Assembly (NCBI GenBank): GCA_963970005.1
Contig: CAXAMN010003592.1
Location: 174,198 to 238,197, forward strand
Origin: Durusdinium trenchii
Lineage: Eukaryota > Sar > Dinophyceae > Suessiales > Symbiodiniaceae
Direction of reading: 5' to 3'
Length of the DNA: 64,000 bases
Shown: one piece after another, positions 53,101 to 63,718 of the stretch
Layout of the letters: each line of letters begins with the position of its first letter
Numbering within the stretch: the first letter of the stretch is position 1
The notes under the pieces: model-generated
The model's input: only the letters and a program-made list of their open reading frames with translations
Told to the model about the DNA's origin: nothing
Databases searched by the model: none
Program-made: the position numbers and the translations under genes

Positions 53101-56100
53101 GGTTGAACCGTGGGTGGATCCAGACTTTCCTCCTTCAGAAGCCAGTTTCGGAGAGACCTTTTTCCGTGAGAAGGCGGAGAAGTTCGGAGGGAGCGATAAG
53201 ATTGTGCCTTGGGATGAACGACTCATGGAAGGCAGTTTTTATTCGTTTTGACCGATGGATTGCATCCCGTGCGGTCCGCTCCGTCGCGAAACCGGTCCTT
53301 ACTACCGGTCCAAACCGTGCTGGTCGATGTCCACCGTTTGGAACGACGTTCGTTCTGGCCGCCAGGTTTGGACCAGGCTGTCGGAGCTCACAGAGAAGCC
53401 GCAACTCTTTGATGAGGATCCCTTTGATATCAATCAAGGTGGGATTGGGAATTGTTGGTTCATCTCCGCCCTGGCAGCCTTGGGGGAGTACCCTTCGCAC
53501 TTGAGAGATCGGATCTTCAAGACGAAGGACATCACTCCCAATGGGCGCTACGAGATTTGCTTGTTTGAGTTCGCCGAGCGGGCCTGGAAGGTCTTTGAGG
53601 TGGATGACCTGGTGCCATGCTACAAATCCACCAGCTCCTCAGCATAAGGAGAGGGTCACTGAAGAGAGACTTCTTCCACTGGGATCCCACCTGGCATTCC
53701 TGAGATTTCCTGAGAAGGTATACCTGGAGCGTCCTGGAACGCGACTCTCCCCATCACCGACCCAAACGCACCGAAAACCTGCCCGAAGTTCGATGCACTG
53801 AGGCCCTCATCATGCGGACTCGCCCCTCTTTTGCCGCGCTCGGTCCCTTTGGGCGCCGCTCTTGGAGAAGGTCTTCGCCAAGTATTGCGGGGCCTATGAA
53901 ATGTTGCAGGGAGGCGGAAAAGCGCACAACACCAAGCTCGATCCGGTACAGGTGCGAACAACTCGTCATGTTAAGCTCCAAAGAACCGTACAGTTGTGCA
54001 TATGGGACGTTGTTTCATTGATCAGGTTTGGTCAGACTGTATGCCCCATATGGTGCGAACAGCGTTTGAAAAGCAACCCGCACCGATACTCTGAGACCGA
54101 TACACATGATACACCGATCGCCCAGTTTCTGCAAAACATTAAGGTACAGTGTTCTGTTCTTGGTCGGTGGTGTGTTGCCACATCCTAAACGGTCAACCCC
54201 CCGTTTCTGCTCTTTTTCTTGGCGGGGGGGCATGCTTGTTGAACCTGCAGGTTTGACCCAGCCATCCAAAATGCCCCTGGCGGTTCCCGCCCCATGTGCT
54301 CCCAGGTTTGCAGTAGGATGCTGTAGGTCTTGATCACGCGAGACAGGCTCCTCCCCTCACGTATAGGGCCATAGGAGCCTGTTGCTCCAGCTAAGAACGA
54401 AGGGCCGGCATCCATGAAATTTGGGTTTCACATAGCGTTGAACTTGCCCGATATTGCGAAGCATGCTAAGCGCAGTTGGCGAATGACTCGGGCATGTTGC
54501 TGGACCGAATTAGTGCTACATCGCCTCGTCTTGAGATGACGGACCCCACCCAAATCCCCCAAAGCTCCAACTGTTTGGAGCAAAGGCATTTGCCCTAAGG
54601 AAGCTTAAACAAGGCGCACAAATGCAGAAGATGCGGACGTGAACGTGTTTCTCAAGCGTGCGGATGCTGACTACAACCCGGTGCTAGAAAATCCCCAGCT
54701 AATTGTATGGCCTTCCCCATCCACCCACCACCTGGTCCATGTCACTGTGCAGCGGCACAACGGTGTATCGGCGTATCATCACCCGCGCCTTGTCCAGGTC
54801 ACCTTGTAGCGGCATAGCGGCGTTTTTTCGCCTGTGCCTTGTTCAGGTACCCTATCGCGGAGTAGCAGCGTATGGGCGGAAGTCGCTTTGAAGAACTCGT
54901 CTTTATGCACGCTGCATCACGCTGCCATATTTTGCAATGGGTTCGTTTGGGTGGTGATCTCGGAATGCATGTGTAGACAAGTGACAAGATACAGACAAGA
55001 GTGCTAGGGAGAAGCCAGTCCAAACGCACCTAGCTCAACCCGTTGGGCCCCCTAGCATTCCAGCATTCCTTTGTTCTGTTCCGTTTTCGCCGGTGTTCCT
55101 CGCCAGGTCTTGTGCATGCTCACGGGCGGCGCTGAGGTGAAGCACTTCCGCCAATCAGTAACGCTTTCGAATTTGTGGGTCACGCAGGTGGAACGAGATG
55201 TCACCATTGGCCAGGAACCCACGAGCGAGCTCTTTGGAGTGGAACTTTAGTATATTTTATTTGTTTTTTTTTGTGAATCACACTGTTTGATTCAGTGCCA
55301 TTTGTTTACAACTATAATCGATGTGTACTACCAGATGTTCATGTTTAATCGATTCTAATTTGGATGTGTGTTTGTGTTGTTAGATCCCACAAAGATTGAT
55401 ACATTATGGAACCAAACCTAATATATATATATATATACACCCCTTTGGTGAGGCCTTCACATAGAACCCCCAAATTGAGTCATCGTATGGGTATGTTTGG
55501 TATGCAGCTTTTGCCTAAACTGTGATTGCGCAAAGACAGAGTGGAGAAGATAATAAGATCCCTTGCATTTTTAGGCTTCACATTTGCAATGCCCATTATA
55601 GAAACACTTACAAATTCTTACCGACCCCAGGTGCTAAGCCAGGGAATCCCAAGGTCATACCTGGGTTCTAAGTGTGGAGTTTTGAGTTAGAAAAGCTTTT
55701 AGAAAAGCTTTTTGAGCTTATATATATATATACACGGTATGTTTGTTCTACGTGCAATATACATTATGTTTGTCGGTATAAGCTATCCTAGAGAAGTGCG
55801 TGTGTTGATGTCGAACCTTTTGTGTGTTTGAAAGTGGCATGACATTATAGTCTATAAGGAATTCTGCTTTTATATTATATATAGATACCCCGCCAGAACC
55901 TAAAAGGTTCAGGAAATGATTTGCTTTAGGGATAGCTACTGTAAGTCAAGAACAATTATATAAGGGGGGGTCAAGGTATCCTATAACACGTTTTGTGATA
56001 GCCCTTCACCGCGATTTTATGGAGGCCCAGGATTACTGTGTGCGTTTTGTTACATGACTACATGTCATATTGAATTGCACTCAAGCCCTTTGCTCGCTCA

Positions 56101-59100
56101 TTTCTTGTGGCCTCAACATTTTCAAAGGCAATCCTATAGGCCACTAGGACTGTTTGTTTGGGATGTGCTTTGATGCGGATAAGAGTCATGTGCGGATTCT
56201 GATGTGGTGATCTATGAGACAGCTTGACTTTCAATGGCTGTCTTGAATAGAAAACTCTTAGTTTCGGAACTTTCTCCCTCCTGGCAACTTTAGAGAGCCT
56301 TGCTTTTCTACACTTTTCCCTATTTTTTCCCTTGACATGACATCTCTATTGGCCTCACATGTTCTTGAAGTTTGTGCCGGTGCTCTCTGTTTTATGATGT
56401 TATCTCTGCGCACTTGATCACACTTGCACATATATTTGATCACACGGACCCTTTCAGTTGCCCCCATGGCCTCAACGCCACGGTGATGCCTGGACGGACA
56501 CCTGGATTTGTTTTGCCTCAGCGTTTGCCGGCTGCATCAATCTGATACATGCATTTGTTCAGTCAGTCGGTGGGTCGTCGGTCAGTCAGTCGGTCAGTCA
56601 GTCGTTCCCCAACCTTCTAGAAGGGGCAATCATTTCAGACGATTCCATTGTCATCAAATTTCATGTTGACACCACCAGTTGCACCCCCGCACAAGAACTG
56701 CCTTCGCCGTAAAGAATCTATAATTAGCAAAATTATCACACCACCGGATTGGGAGCAAACTTTGACGTGTTGCGGCTTGCTTTTCCTTGGATGTCATGCT
56801 TTTACCCCCATTTCGGGGGTTCTGTCTCGTGTTTGGGGTTCTACCCAGCTTTGGGTGGATGGCTCCAAGGAAGAAAGGGAAGCTGTTTGCCTGGGCTTCC
56901 ATCTATGAGGAGGAGACGGTCGGAAAGCGGATGAGATACAGGGTAAGAGATGATATGGTGAAGAACGAAAAGTTCCCTGCTTGATTTGATACATGGATGC
57001 TTTTGAACAGTGCCCCAATTTTTGAACTGATGGTGGCAATTTTTGGGGACAGCAAGAGCAGCATGTTATGTTTGAAAGTGCATTTTGGTCAGTCTGGATG
57101 ACTTGTTTTGCACGAACTGGTGCTGTTAGATTGAAGCCTTGGAACCGTTTTGACACGGCTCGCCACTGTAGGTTCCAGCAGGGCACTGAGGAGGGTTGGA
57201 TCACCACCCATGTACGAGGCATCAGAAGGCTTGCACTCAGCGTTGCGGCTGGCTGGACCTACACACACAAAACAGTCAGTCCACATCACAAAGACTGGCG
57301 GGATGCCTCAGCGACATATGCCACACAGCATGAAAGGATTGAAGGGATTGAGAAGCCGGAGGTGTTGTGGAAGAAGTTGATGGAGATTGACGAGGCCTCG
57401 GGCATCACGACCGGGTGGTTCCACAAAGATACTGGTATGGGGTTGGTCAACAACCACCAATACACCATTGTGCAGTGCAAGGAGGTGGGAGACTTCAAGC
57501 TGGTTTGTGTCCGGAACCCTTGGGGCCATGACGAATGGACGGGCGCCTGGGCGGATGACAGTGAGGAGTGGGAGGCCTTTCCCGAGGTGGCTCAGGCACT
57601 GAAGTTGGAGGAAAAGGATGATGGTCTATTCTGGAAGCTCGGAGATTCACAGATGACAGGAGATTGAACAATTGCTAATCAGATATCATAGTTTATATAC
57701 TTACTTACATGATCTTACAATTAATATACAATATCATACAATATCCCAATTAACCCACATCCTTGCAGCCCATGGCTCCCATCCACCAGGGGGACCCTCC
57801 AACTGTGGGCACCTCCCCCGCCACTGTTCGTTTTCAGTGGTCAAGGGGGGTGCCCTGCAGGGTTTGGGCCCACGGTAGATGGTTGGTTCCACAAAGTCAC
57901 TATATTGTCGTCACGCGGTTCAGACTCCAGGCCGAAGTCAGCCTTTGGGTCCAAACTCTTCGCCCCCTAGGACACCAGATCGATTTGAACATGCTGGAAG
58001 TGCCCCGAACCAACTGGTGGTTTTATTCAAGTGCGGAATCGAAGCCTAGAATATAAACACACTCTGACGTTCCCATGACGTGGCCATCTCACCATCAAAG
58101 GATCCTTGAGCACTGCCCGTGAAGACATTTCGACCGCGCAGCGATGTTCCGTGTCTTTCGCTTTGCTTGCGTTGTTTATTGAAGATTCCAGTTGGCTCCG
58201 CTGGTTTTACAGTGGTAGCGGAGCCGGAGATGACCTCCCGGCTCCCTGCCAGCTGTTCTGTTTCGTTGGGTTGGATGGATCCCCTTCAAGCATTGGATCC
58301 ATGGCAACAATACACAGGACCTGGACCACCCTCAGGGTGTGGGCATCATACAAATGTAGCTGCCGCGGACCTTCGAATCGTTCGACACCTTGTGCTTCAG
58401 GAAACCTGTATCTCTCCAACAGCCCAGCAACTGCTGGCAGGCTTGCGGCGCACTCTGCACCGTCAGGTGACGCCTCGGTCCGAGGTTTTGCTGGAACATC
58501 CGTGCAGGGTGCTGGGATGGGTCAGGCATTTTCCGGCCTCAATTTTTGGTCAAGCCTTTCCCCCTTCTGTGGGAATGCTGGGAACTGGTTTGGGAATGAG
58601 TTCAATGATGGGGAACCCACATTCACAATTTATGCATGCAACAAGTCCCCAACTGGTACAAGGACAGAGTTTTGCTGGGAATTTCATGCGGCCGCCGCCA
58701 GGACTTGGTTCGTGTTCAGGTGTTCCATTGAACGCCACGCAAATGATGGAGCAGCTGAACGCTACTCCCCAAGCTGGAGCACAGCCGTCGATCAAGAGTG
58801 CTTTCAAACTGTTAGGCCGCACCTTTTCTCCAACACCACATCCAGCCCAGAAAAACTAAGAAGCCGATGATGCAGCCAGGGACAGGTGCACAAGCAGCGA
58901 TGATGGCATGCGCCGTGAGGCTTGGCACCCAGATGGAGTCTGAGAGCAGTGACGGCATCGCACCACCTTTTTTTGCTTACCTGCTCACTCCAAGCGCCAC
59001 TGAGCTTGGACGAAGTGGTTTTGATGGAGAGCCAAGGATCCTAGACCGAGAGCACAGAAGCTTTTTGTCAATGGGGCTTCGCAACTTCCTTGATCAAGTT

Positions 59101-62100
59101 GGAGAAGTGTACTCGTCACCTCAAGTCGGATGGAACTTTCCCTGAGAATCCGATTTGATTGCAACCAAGATTTGAAAAGTGATATTGCTTTCAAGGTTTT
59201 GTTCAATATAGAATATTGAAATCAGAGGCGGGAAAATCAAGATTTTTCTATTGATTTCAAGGGTCATGTTTGAACACAAAAAAGCAGGAAACAAAATCAA
59301 GATCAACATCAATATGTTCATAGCCACTTCCTGCCCCAGCCATGGGGTGAAACTGTTGCTTTGGGTGCTTTTCCCAGCTCTTCTTGCCTTTTGCAAGGGC
59401 ATGCATGCGCAAGCAAGTTCCCTTTGTCAAGGGCAAGCTTTTTCAAGCAATCCTTTCACAAGGGAAAGCTTTTGTAAGCTGGATTGCTGCTGGAAAGGGC
59501 AAGCTTTTACAAGCAAGCTTTTGCAAGCCAATGCGCCTGGCACTGGATATAGCATGCACACATCCTTTCTCAATCTTTCTCAAGGATATTCCCTTTCCTA
59601 GGGGCTGTGGCATAGCAATGCCCTTTTGCAAGGCTTCACCAGGAGAACCAGAAACGCCACCGTTGGGATTCAACTTGCAGCCGTCAAACACCATACCCAA
59701 TGACTGGCGCCACCCCTCCATTGCCTGTGCCGTGAGGGAACTCCACGTTCCTGGAAATGATCAACTTCGACCAAGACGAAGACATGGCTAGAATGGGAGT
59801 CCTTGAAACCATTCATTGGAGTGAAATGGAAGTATGTCTGTGAACAGGGCAGGTTTCTCCCACAACCTCGATTGAACTCTCGGGGAACCTTCGCAGCCTC
59901 TCAAGCCGAAGCAAGCTTTTGCCCAAGAGACCAGCTCTTCTACTTGATCAAAGCAAAATCCTCATTTGGCCAAGTGGAGTTTGCACGCCTTTCAGAACCC
60001 GAAAAGGTGACATTCAGCGACAGGCTGGTCAACAATGGTGCTGTCAAAGGTTTTGTCTGGGAAGAGAGCCTGGCCTTCGAAGAGCACCTTCGTGTTCTAG
60101 CCAAAGGAGATTTCCAAAGGCGAGTTGGAGCACTACAAGAAGCTTGCCATTGGGCAAGGCCACTATGAGGTCTGCCAGTTGGAAAATGACCAGTCCAATC
60201 CCAAGTCGAGATTGTGCGTCGTCGGGCCGTCGGCTGGCAGGATCCTCAGATTCATGAAGTTGAAAGAAGTGCACCAACGCCACTGAGCACCTCACTCCAC
60301 AACTGCCTGCAGCTGGCCGCTGCAAGAAAGTGGACCTGTCGGGTGAGAGAGGTGAAGACGGCATTTCTCCAAGCCTTGCCGCCCACAAGAAAGACGAAGA
60401 TTGCAGTCCGCCAGTAAAGATGAGCCACTGCCTGGTTTAGACCCAAGACAGCTTCTGTTGCTCATGACAGAGGTCTACGGACTTGTAAGTGGGCCATCAT
60501 GGTGGAGGAGAGCCTTTGTGAAGCTAGCCGCTGAAACTCTTGGCTATAACCTCAACGTCGACGACAAGTGTTGTATATGGTCCTGAGCGACAAGTCGGAG
60601 ACTGCGTTGAGTCAAGGTTTCATGATTCTCACTGTCGATGACGTTGCAGAAGGTGGCTCAGAGGTTCACATGCAGCGAATGAAACAGCTGGAAGGATACA
60701 CTTTTGGCAAAATCAGTGAGCTGCAAACTCCAGAGGGATCCACCTATACGCTGGCAGGCATCTTCGCCAGATGGAAGATTGTAGTTTCCAGAGTCACATA
60801 GACGAGTTCATTTACACCCGGCTGGAAACCATCAAGCTTGGAAGGAAGGTTTCGAAAAAGGACGCTGATTGATTGCATCGCTCGACTGGGTGGCCCGAGA
60901 GGGTCGCCCAGATGCCTCGGCAGGCGCTTCAATTTTGGCGTCCACCTTTCCAGAACCTTCAGTAGCTGACATCCTGGCAGCCAATGACCTTGTGGTTCAT
61001 TTGAAAACGTTCCCTGTGCGCCTTCACATCCACGCCATTGCCGAGAGTCGCTTGAGAAATGTGCTAATTGCAGATTCGGCATTTGAGACGTCGGGGAGAG
61101 AGCGCTCCCAGCATGGCTGGTTGCTAGGCTTTGCCTGTGTCGCTCACGCAGTGGAAATCAAAGAGGTTGAGACGCAAAGCTGCTTCGAGTTTACTCTGTC
61201 ATTGTCCACAGCTTCAGCGGCGTTGGAAAGACAAGATGCCTTTTTCCAAAGCAGAAGGTTTGCTCACTTCCACCCTTGCAGCAGACAGAAGCTGGAGGAC
61301 GAGGAGCTTGCCATGGCAGGCAAGGCGACGGTTGTTCTTGCCGAATAGATTCGTTGACCCTGGAAGCATCCTCGTGGTTGATGCAAACCCTTGTATAATG
61401 CAATGAACACAGAACAGAGCCATGGAAGCGATGACAGAGTTGCTTTGGAATTTGCCATCATCCGCAAGTCAGTGACTGTTGTTCGTGGCAGAGTTTGACA
61501 CACAATTCTGGTGCACATGTGGAGCCGATGTTGAAACTCCTTCGAACTGGAAGGTACTCCATCCAGGAAGAGGACGAGGTGTTGGATTAGGGAAAGCAAT
61601 CCCGGAACAGACGGAAAGTCTCGGCACGTCATGGGAACTTTAGCTTTTGGGGGCTGTGGAATCGAAGCCTAGAATATAAACACACTCTGACGTTCCCATG
61701 ACGTGGCCATCTCACCATCAAAGGATCCTTGAGCACTGCCCGTGAAGATGTTTCGACCGCGCAGCGATGTTCGGTGTCTTTCGCTTTGCTGGTGCTTGTG
61801 TTGTCTGTTGAAGATTCAAGTTGACCCCGCTGGTTTTACAGAAGTTTTGCGCTATCGAGCTCGGGGGGTCTCCCTATTTAGTGCCACAATCATGGAGTGG
61901 ATTGGGGGTAGATGGATGTAGATGGCACCATCCCTAATGTTTGTGGTCAAAAATGTCAAAATACAAATTCCAATTTGTCCACAACAATATTCTAGCGCCC
62001 GTCAAACATGTTCTGCCACATCATCCCTCTACTACACAGATCTCGGCTGCATGCGTGCCTGCTGCGCGTGTTGGCACCGACCAACCAAGCTCAGGATGGA

Positions 62101-62176
62101 GTTTGAGGACTTCTACGCCCGAGCGGAGGAGATTTGTGCCTGTGTGCCTCCCAAAGGGACCATGGCACGTGGGTGA
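49723..62176 (+). CDS. EF-hand calpain-like cysteine protease, multi-exon
   Basis: Calpains are calcium-regulated cytosolic cysteine proteases. ATG 49723 opens MSHGQEVVEAFKKFDKDGNG, the first of two EF-hands. Exons supported so far: 49723-49830; 50031-50156; about 50990-51132; about 52150-52380; 52513-52571; 53041-53215; 53366-53618 (Cys); 53803 to about 53925; about 55107-55155; about 57350-57633 (His, Asn); and 62095-62176. The protease domain has the triad Cys (codon 53453), His (57455) and Asn (57515). Between the EF-hands and the protease lie repeats of an NGxY/GRxVF..W type domain. Introns use GT, GC and GA donors. The last intron (57634-62094) is GA-AG and contains a decayed copia element. 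The protein ends MARG with TGA at 62174-62176. Missing links: 50157-50989, 51133-52150 and 55156-57350. EF-hands at the N-terminus, not the C-terminus, differ from classical animal calpains. Confidence 0.8.
50990..51132 (+). CDS. Calpain gene exon with NGxY-type repeat
   Basis: Reads GNFTFVVAGCSREELNGEYV, then QQEKFYGRRPVFYCAENKRV and LFYQKRRQSWQ. The spacing LNGEY..GRRPVF..LFY..W is a small beta domain seen repeatedly in dinoflagellate proteins. Its role is unknown; substrate or partner binding is a guess. A GC donor after the Trp-Gln codon is likely (51133). Confidence 0.55.
52150..52380 (+). CDS. Calpain gene exon with second repeat domain
   Basis: Reads KKHEKIWQGRNMYVTDDQTC, then FSVYIDGQDGFYGWAFFHAK and ends CPGWVLFE before GTTAGT. 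It joins exon 52513 in phase 0 (HDLPGACGRAGFQCAPSQEK). The W..G..Y..F/VYIDG..FYGW pattern resembles the domain at 50990. The 5' edge is not fixed. Confidence 0.55.
53041..53618 (+). CDS. Calpain protease domain, exons with catalytic Cys
   Basis: Exon 53041-53215 carries the calpain lead-in VEPWVDPDFPPSEASFGETF. Exon 53366-53618 carries VWTRLSELTEKPQLFDEDPF, then the active site QGGIGNCWFISALAAL with Cys at codon 53453, and VFEVDDLVPC at the end, matching the VDD-x-LP segment of calpains. The intron between them (150 bp) begins GAACGA and ends GCCAG. The next donor is GCTAC at 53619, completing Cys with GC from 53803. Confidence 0.85.
53803..53925 (+). CDS. Calpain protease domain, SLWAPLLEKVFAK exon
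   Basis: Starts after CACTGAG; the leading GC completes the Cys codon of the previous exon. Reads PHHADSPLFCRARSLWAPLL, then EKVFAKYCGAYEMLQGG, the calpain block that is FWxxLLEKAYAK..GxYxxLxGG in animals. The 3' edge is uncertain (GGGKAHN region). The next piece, VLCMLTGGAEVKHF after CGCCAG at 55107, matches the ALTG block. Confidence 0.8.
55225..56850. other. Calpain gene, unresolved intron region
   Basis: Long AT-rich stretch with (TA)n runs (55415-55438, 55718-55735, 55870-55885) and a TCAG-type microsatellite at 56558-56606. A possible exon KKGKLFAWASIYEEETVGKR (56868-56930) may supply the segment before the His exon. Nothing else is clear. Confidence 0.4.
57350..57633 (+). CDS. Calpain protease domain, exon with His and Asn
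   Basis: Reads EKPEVLWKKLMEIDEASGIT, then MGLVNNHQYTIVQCKEVGDF, FKLVCVRNPWGHDEWTGAWA and KLEEKDDGLFW. His (57455-57457) in NNHQYTI and Asn (57515-57517) in VRNPWG are the other two members of the calpain triad. The exon ends ..TTC TG before GAAGCTCG. With G ATG GAG after the acceptor at 62095 the reading is LFWMEFEDF, matching the calpain sequence in this block. Confidence 0.85.
58032..58212 (+). repeat. 5' LTR of second copia element
   Basis: Starts TGCGGAATCGAAGCC and ends GGTTTTACAG. Matches 61655-61841. Exact first and last bases are uncertain by one or two. Confidence 0.85.
58213..58227 (+). other. Primer-binding site, initiator-Met-tRNA type
   Basis: TGGTAGCGGAGCC follows the LTR directly. 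TGGTAGC.GAG is the usual complement of the initiator tRNA-Met 3' end in many eukaryotes, with one or two differences. Confidence 0.65.
58275..58859 (+). pseudogene. Gag-like remnant of second copia element
   Basis: From ATG 58275 the frame reads MDPLQALDPWQQYTGPGPPS and continues to a stop at 58857-58859, about 194 codons. Pro/Gly/Met-rich, with MRPPPGLGS and MMEQLNATPQ. Position after the primer-binding site and the DPW start suggest the N-terminal part of Gag. The Gag core is missing. Confidence 0.5.
59430..59535. repeat. Clustered AAGCTTTT(N)CAAGC motifs
   Basis: About six variants of CAAGCTTTTxCAAGC/GCAAGCTTT in 100 bp within the second copia element, overlapping HindIII-type AAGCTT palindromes. 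Probably a local expansion after insertion. Confidence 0.6.
60110..61600 (+). pseudogene. Broken RT and RNase H of second copia element
   Basis: Fragments in different frames, in order: VGWQDPQIHEVERSAPTPLS with VKTAFLQALPP (RT fingers/palm, about 60220-60400); DEPLPGLDPRQLLLLMTEVY and GLVSGPSWWRR (about 60420-60520); MILTVDDVAEGGSEV, where YVDD is now TVDD (about 60620); LDWVAREGRPDASAGASILA (about 60885); IADSAFETSGRERSQHGWLL (RNase H, about 61070); and ILVVDANPCIMQ, RYSIQEEDEVL (to about 61580). Stops and frameshifts separate nearly every block. This is a different copia lineage from the one at 15593, since its RT blocks differ. Confidence 0.85.
61645..61653 (+). other. Polypurine tract of second copia element
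   Basis: TTTTGGGGG stands just before the right LTR. Only the G5 part is purine, so the tract is weak or decayed. Confidence 0.5.
61655..61841 (+). repeat. 3' LTR of second copia element
   Basis: Starts TGTGGAATCGAAGCC and ends GGTTTTACAG. A 6-bp insertion near 61788 (extra GGTGCT) distinguishes it from the left copy. Confidence 0.85.
62095..62176 (+). CDS. Calpain gene, last exon
   Basis: After AAGCTCAG, G completes the Trp codon of the exon ending at 57633 and the frame reads MEFEDFYARAEEICACVPPK, then GTMARG and TGA. In calpains FWMxFEDFxxxFxxVxVC closes this part of the protease domain, so the match supports a 4.46-kb GA-AG intron. If splicing continues from here, a later exon was not seen. 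Confidence 0.7.
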
Positions 62177-63391
62177 AGAACATGGTGAATTTCTCCGAGG
62201 CAGTTGGGTTTTGGCTGTGTCTCACGGAGGAAACACCCTCCCCAAAATCGTTGCTTCCTCCCCAAGACGGCGGAGGGGCGGCCAAAGTCGCCAAAGGTGA
62301 GATGTTGCAAAACGTGCCTGCGGTCAGACATGCTCAGATTATGCACTTGAAACCACTGAGCCACATGAAACCACTGAGCTAAGGCAAGATCAGTTACTGT
62401 CAGAGCTCTTGGAGGTGAAGTCCCTTTTAGCTCACCGCGATGCTGAAATGGAGGCCGCGTGCTGGAGGGTTGGTGTCCAAAAAGGCCTGTAAAACACTGC
62501 GAGTGTTACTCAACACCTGTCCCCCGCACCAAATCCCATGCTTGAGGGTCGCAGCCGCTACGCAAGACCTCCAGGTTGGTCTTAGGAGTCTTACGCGCTC
62601 TGATTTCGTAGAACTCTTAAGCAGATAGATGTGGTGGTGCAAAAGTTATCCTTTTAGGGGGGACTTGGTGATGCTGGTGATGCCAGTTCTTGGGATGCTC
62701 TGTGATGGTTGATTGGATGGACGAATGGGTATGAGGATTGTCGGATTGGATCTAGGGTAGTGGTGCCGCGTGACCTTGGATTGGATGGGCTCAACACCAT
62801 TTCTGAAGTTGATAATAATGTTTGTTTTTTCCATCGGCGCTCTGTGCAGCTACAGATCCACCATCAACAACCTTTACCTCGTTAACCTGAGCGTCCCCTA
62901 ATCTACATATCAGATCCCTGTCCTACCGATATTTGTTCAATGTTTGCTCCGCCACCTGCTGGCATTCGTCGTTTGGGCCGTTTGGTGTCTCAAAATCCGG
63001 TGGCTTGTGCATACCCAACGGCAGAGCTGGTGGGCGGAAGTTTTAGTCAACAGTATTCAAACATGAACAGTGGGAGTGCTATGAAATGAGAGTTGTGATG
63101 ACCTGTCAGGTGATGGTTCGTGAAATGTGACGTGGTGAAAATCCTACTACTTTTTGCCGTTGAGTTGTATTATAATTAATTAAGTAGAACTGATTGCGCC
63201 TTGGACACCTTATAGAGCCCTTTGATTTTCCGTTTGTATTGATTTTGACTGCCCAATCTGTGAACCCGCCACCAACCTTTTGCAGCCGGTCCCTCACTGG
63301 CAGCCCAGTGTCAATAGGCTGGTGGATGTTCTCTGAACATGTGGCAAGCTGCAACACTGCTTTGGTTTACAGTGCTTGAGAGAGTGCGCAA
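62177..63391. other. Intergenic stretch
   Basis: No recognised gene. A Gly/Lys patch (62258-62310) is open in several frames. Confidence 0.45.
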
Positions 63392-63718
63392 GTGTACGAT
63401 TTGTTTGTCGTGGAAGAAGAGACCCCATGCAACCCCAATAGCGCCCTTAATAAGAAGCACTTCGAAGAGAGAAGCCAGTCAACGACTCAATCTGTTTGTT
63501 TTTCGAGCCCAGGGATCTTCGAGCCCTTCCAGTCATTGCAGGCGTTGCGGCATGAGGTGGGTGCATGGTTCAGGCGCTCCAACGGCACTGACTGGCGCAC
63601 ACTGTGGGGGCTGCCGAGCAGCTGCCGACGCCCTTCGGGGTCGAAAGGGCGGGGGACGAACGAGTTTGGTGCGAAAAGATGGGATTGGTTCAAGCCAGGC
63701 AAAGTTTCAAAGCAATAA
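63392..63718 (+). CDS. Candidate exon, unknown protein
   Basis: A 108-codon frame reading MYDLFVVEEETPCNPNSALN at the left and FEPFQSLQALRHEVGAWFRR, NGTDWRTLWGLPSS in the middle. The middle part, GC-rich, looks most like protein. No splice pair or family was identified. The remaining 63719-64000 shows nothing. Confidence 0.35.
   Translation: MYDLFVVEEETPCNPNSALNKKHFEERSQSTTQSVCFSSPGIFEPFQSLQALRHEVGAWFRRSNGTDWRTLWGLPSSCRRPSGSKGRGTNEFGAKRWDWFKPGKVSKQ

Larger units (their letters stand above)
58032..61841 (+). mobile_element. Decayed Ty1/copia element inside calpain intron
   Basis: Two LTRs of 181 and 187 bp flank a 3.4-kb interior. About 10 substitutions and one 6-bp indel separate the LTRs (roughly 5-6%), so it is older than the element at 15593. 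The interior keeps a Gag-like frame at the left and broken RT and RNase H at the right; protease and integrase were not found, so an internal deletion is likely. Many stops and frameshifts make it non-functional. AAGT next to both outer ends may be a partial target duplication. It lies in the GA-AG intron 57634-62094 in the same orientation as the gene. Confidence 0.85.
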
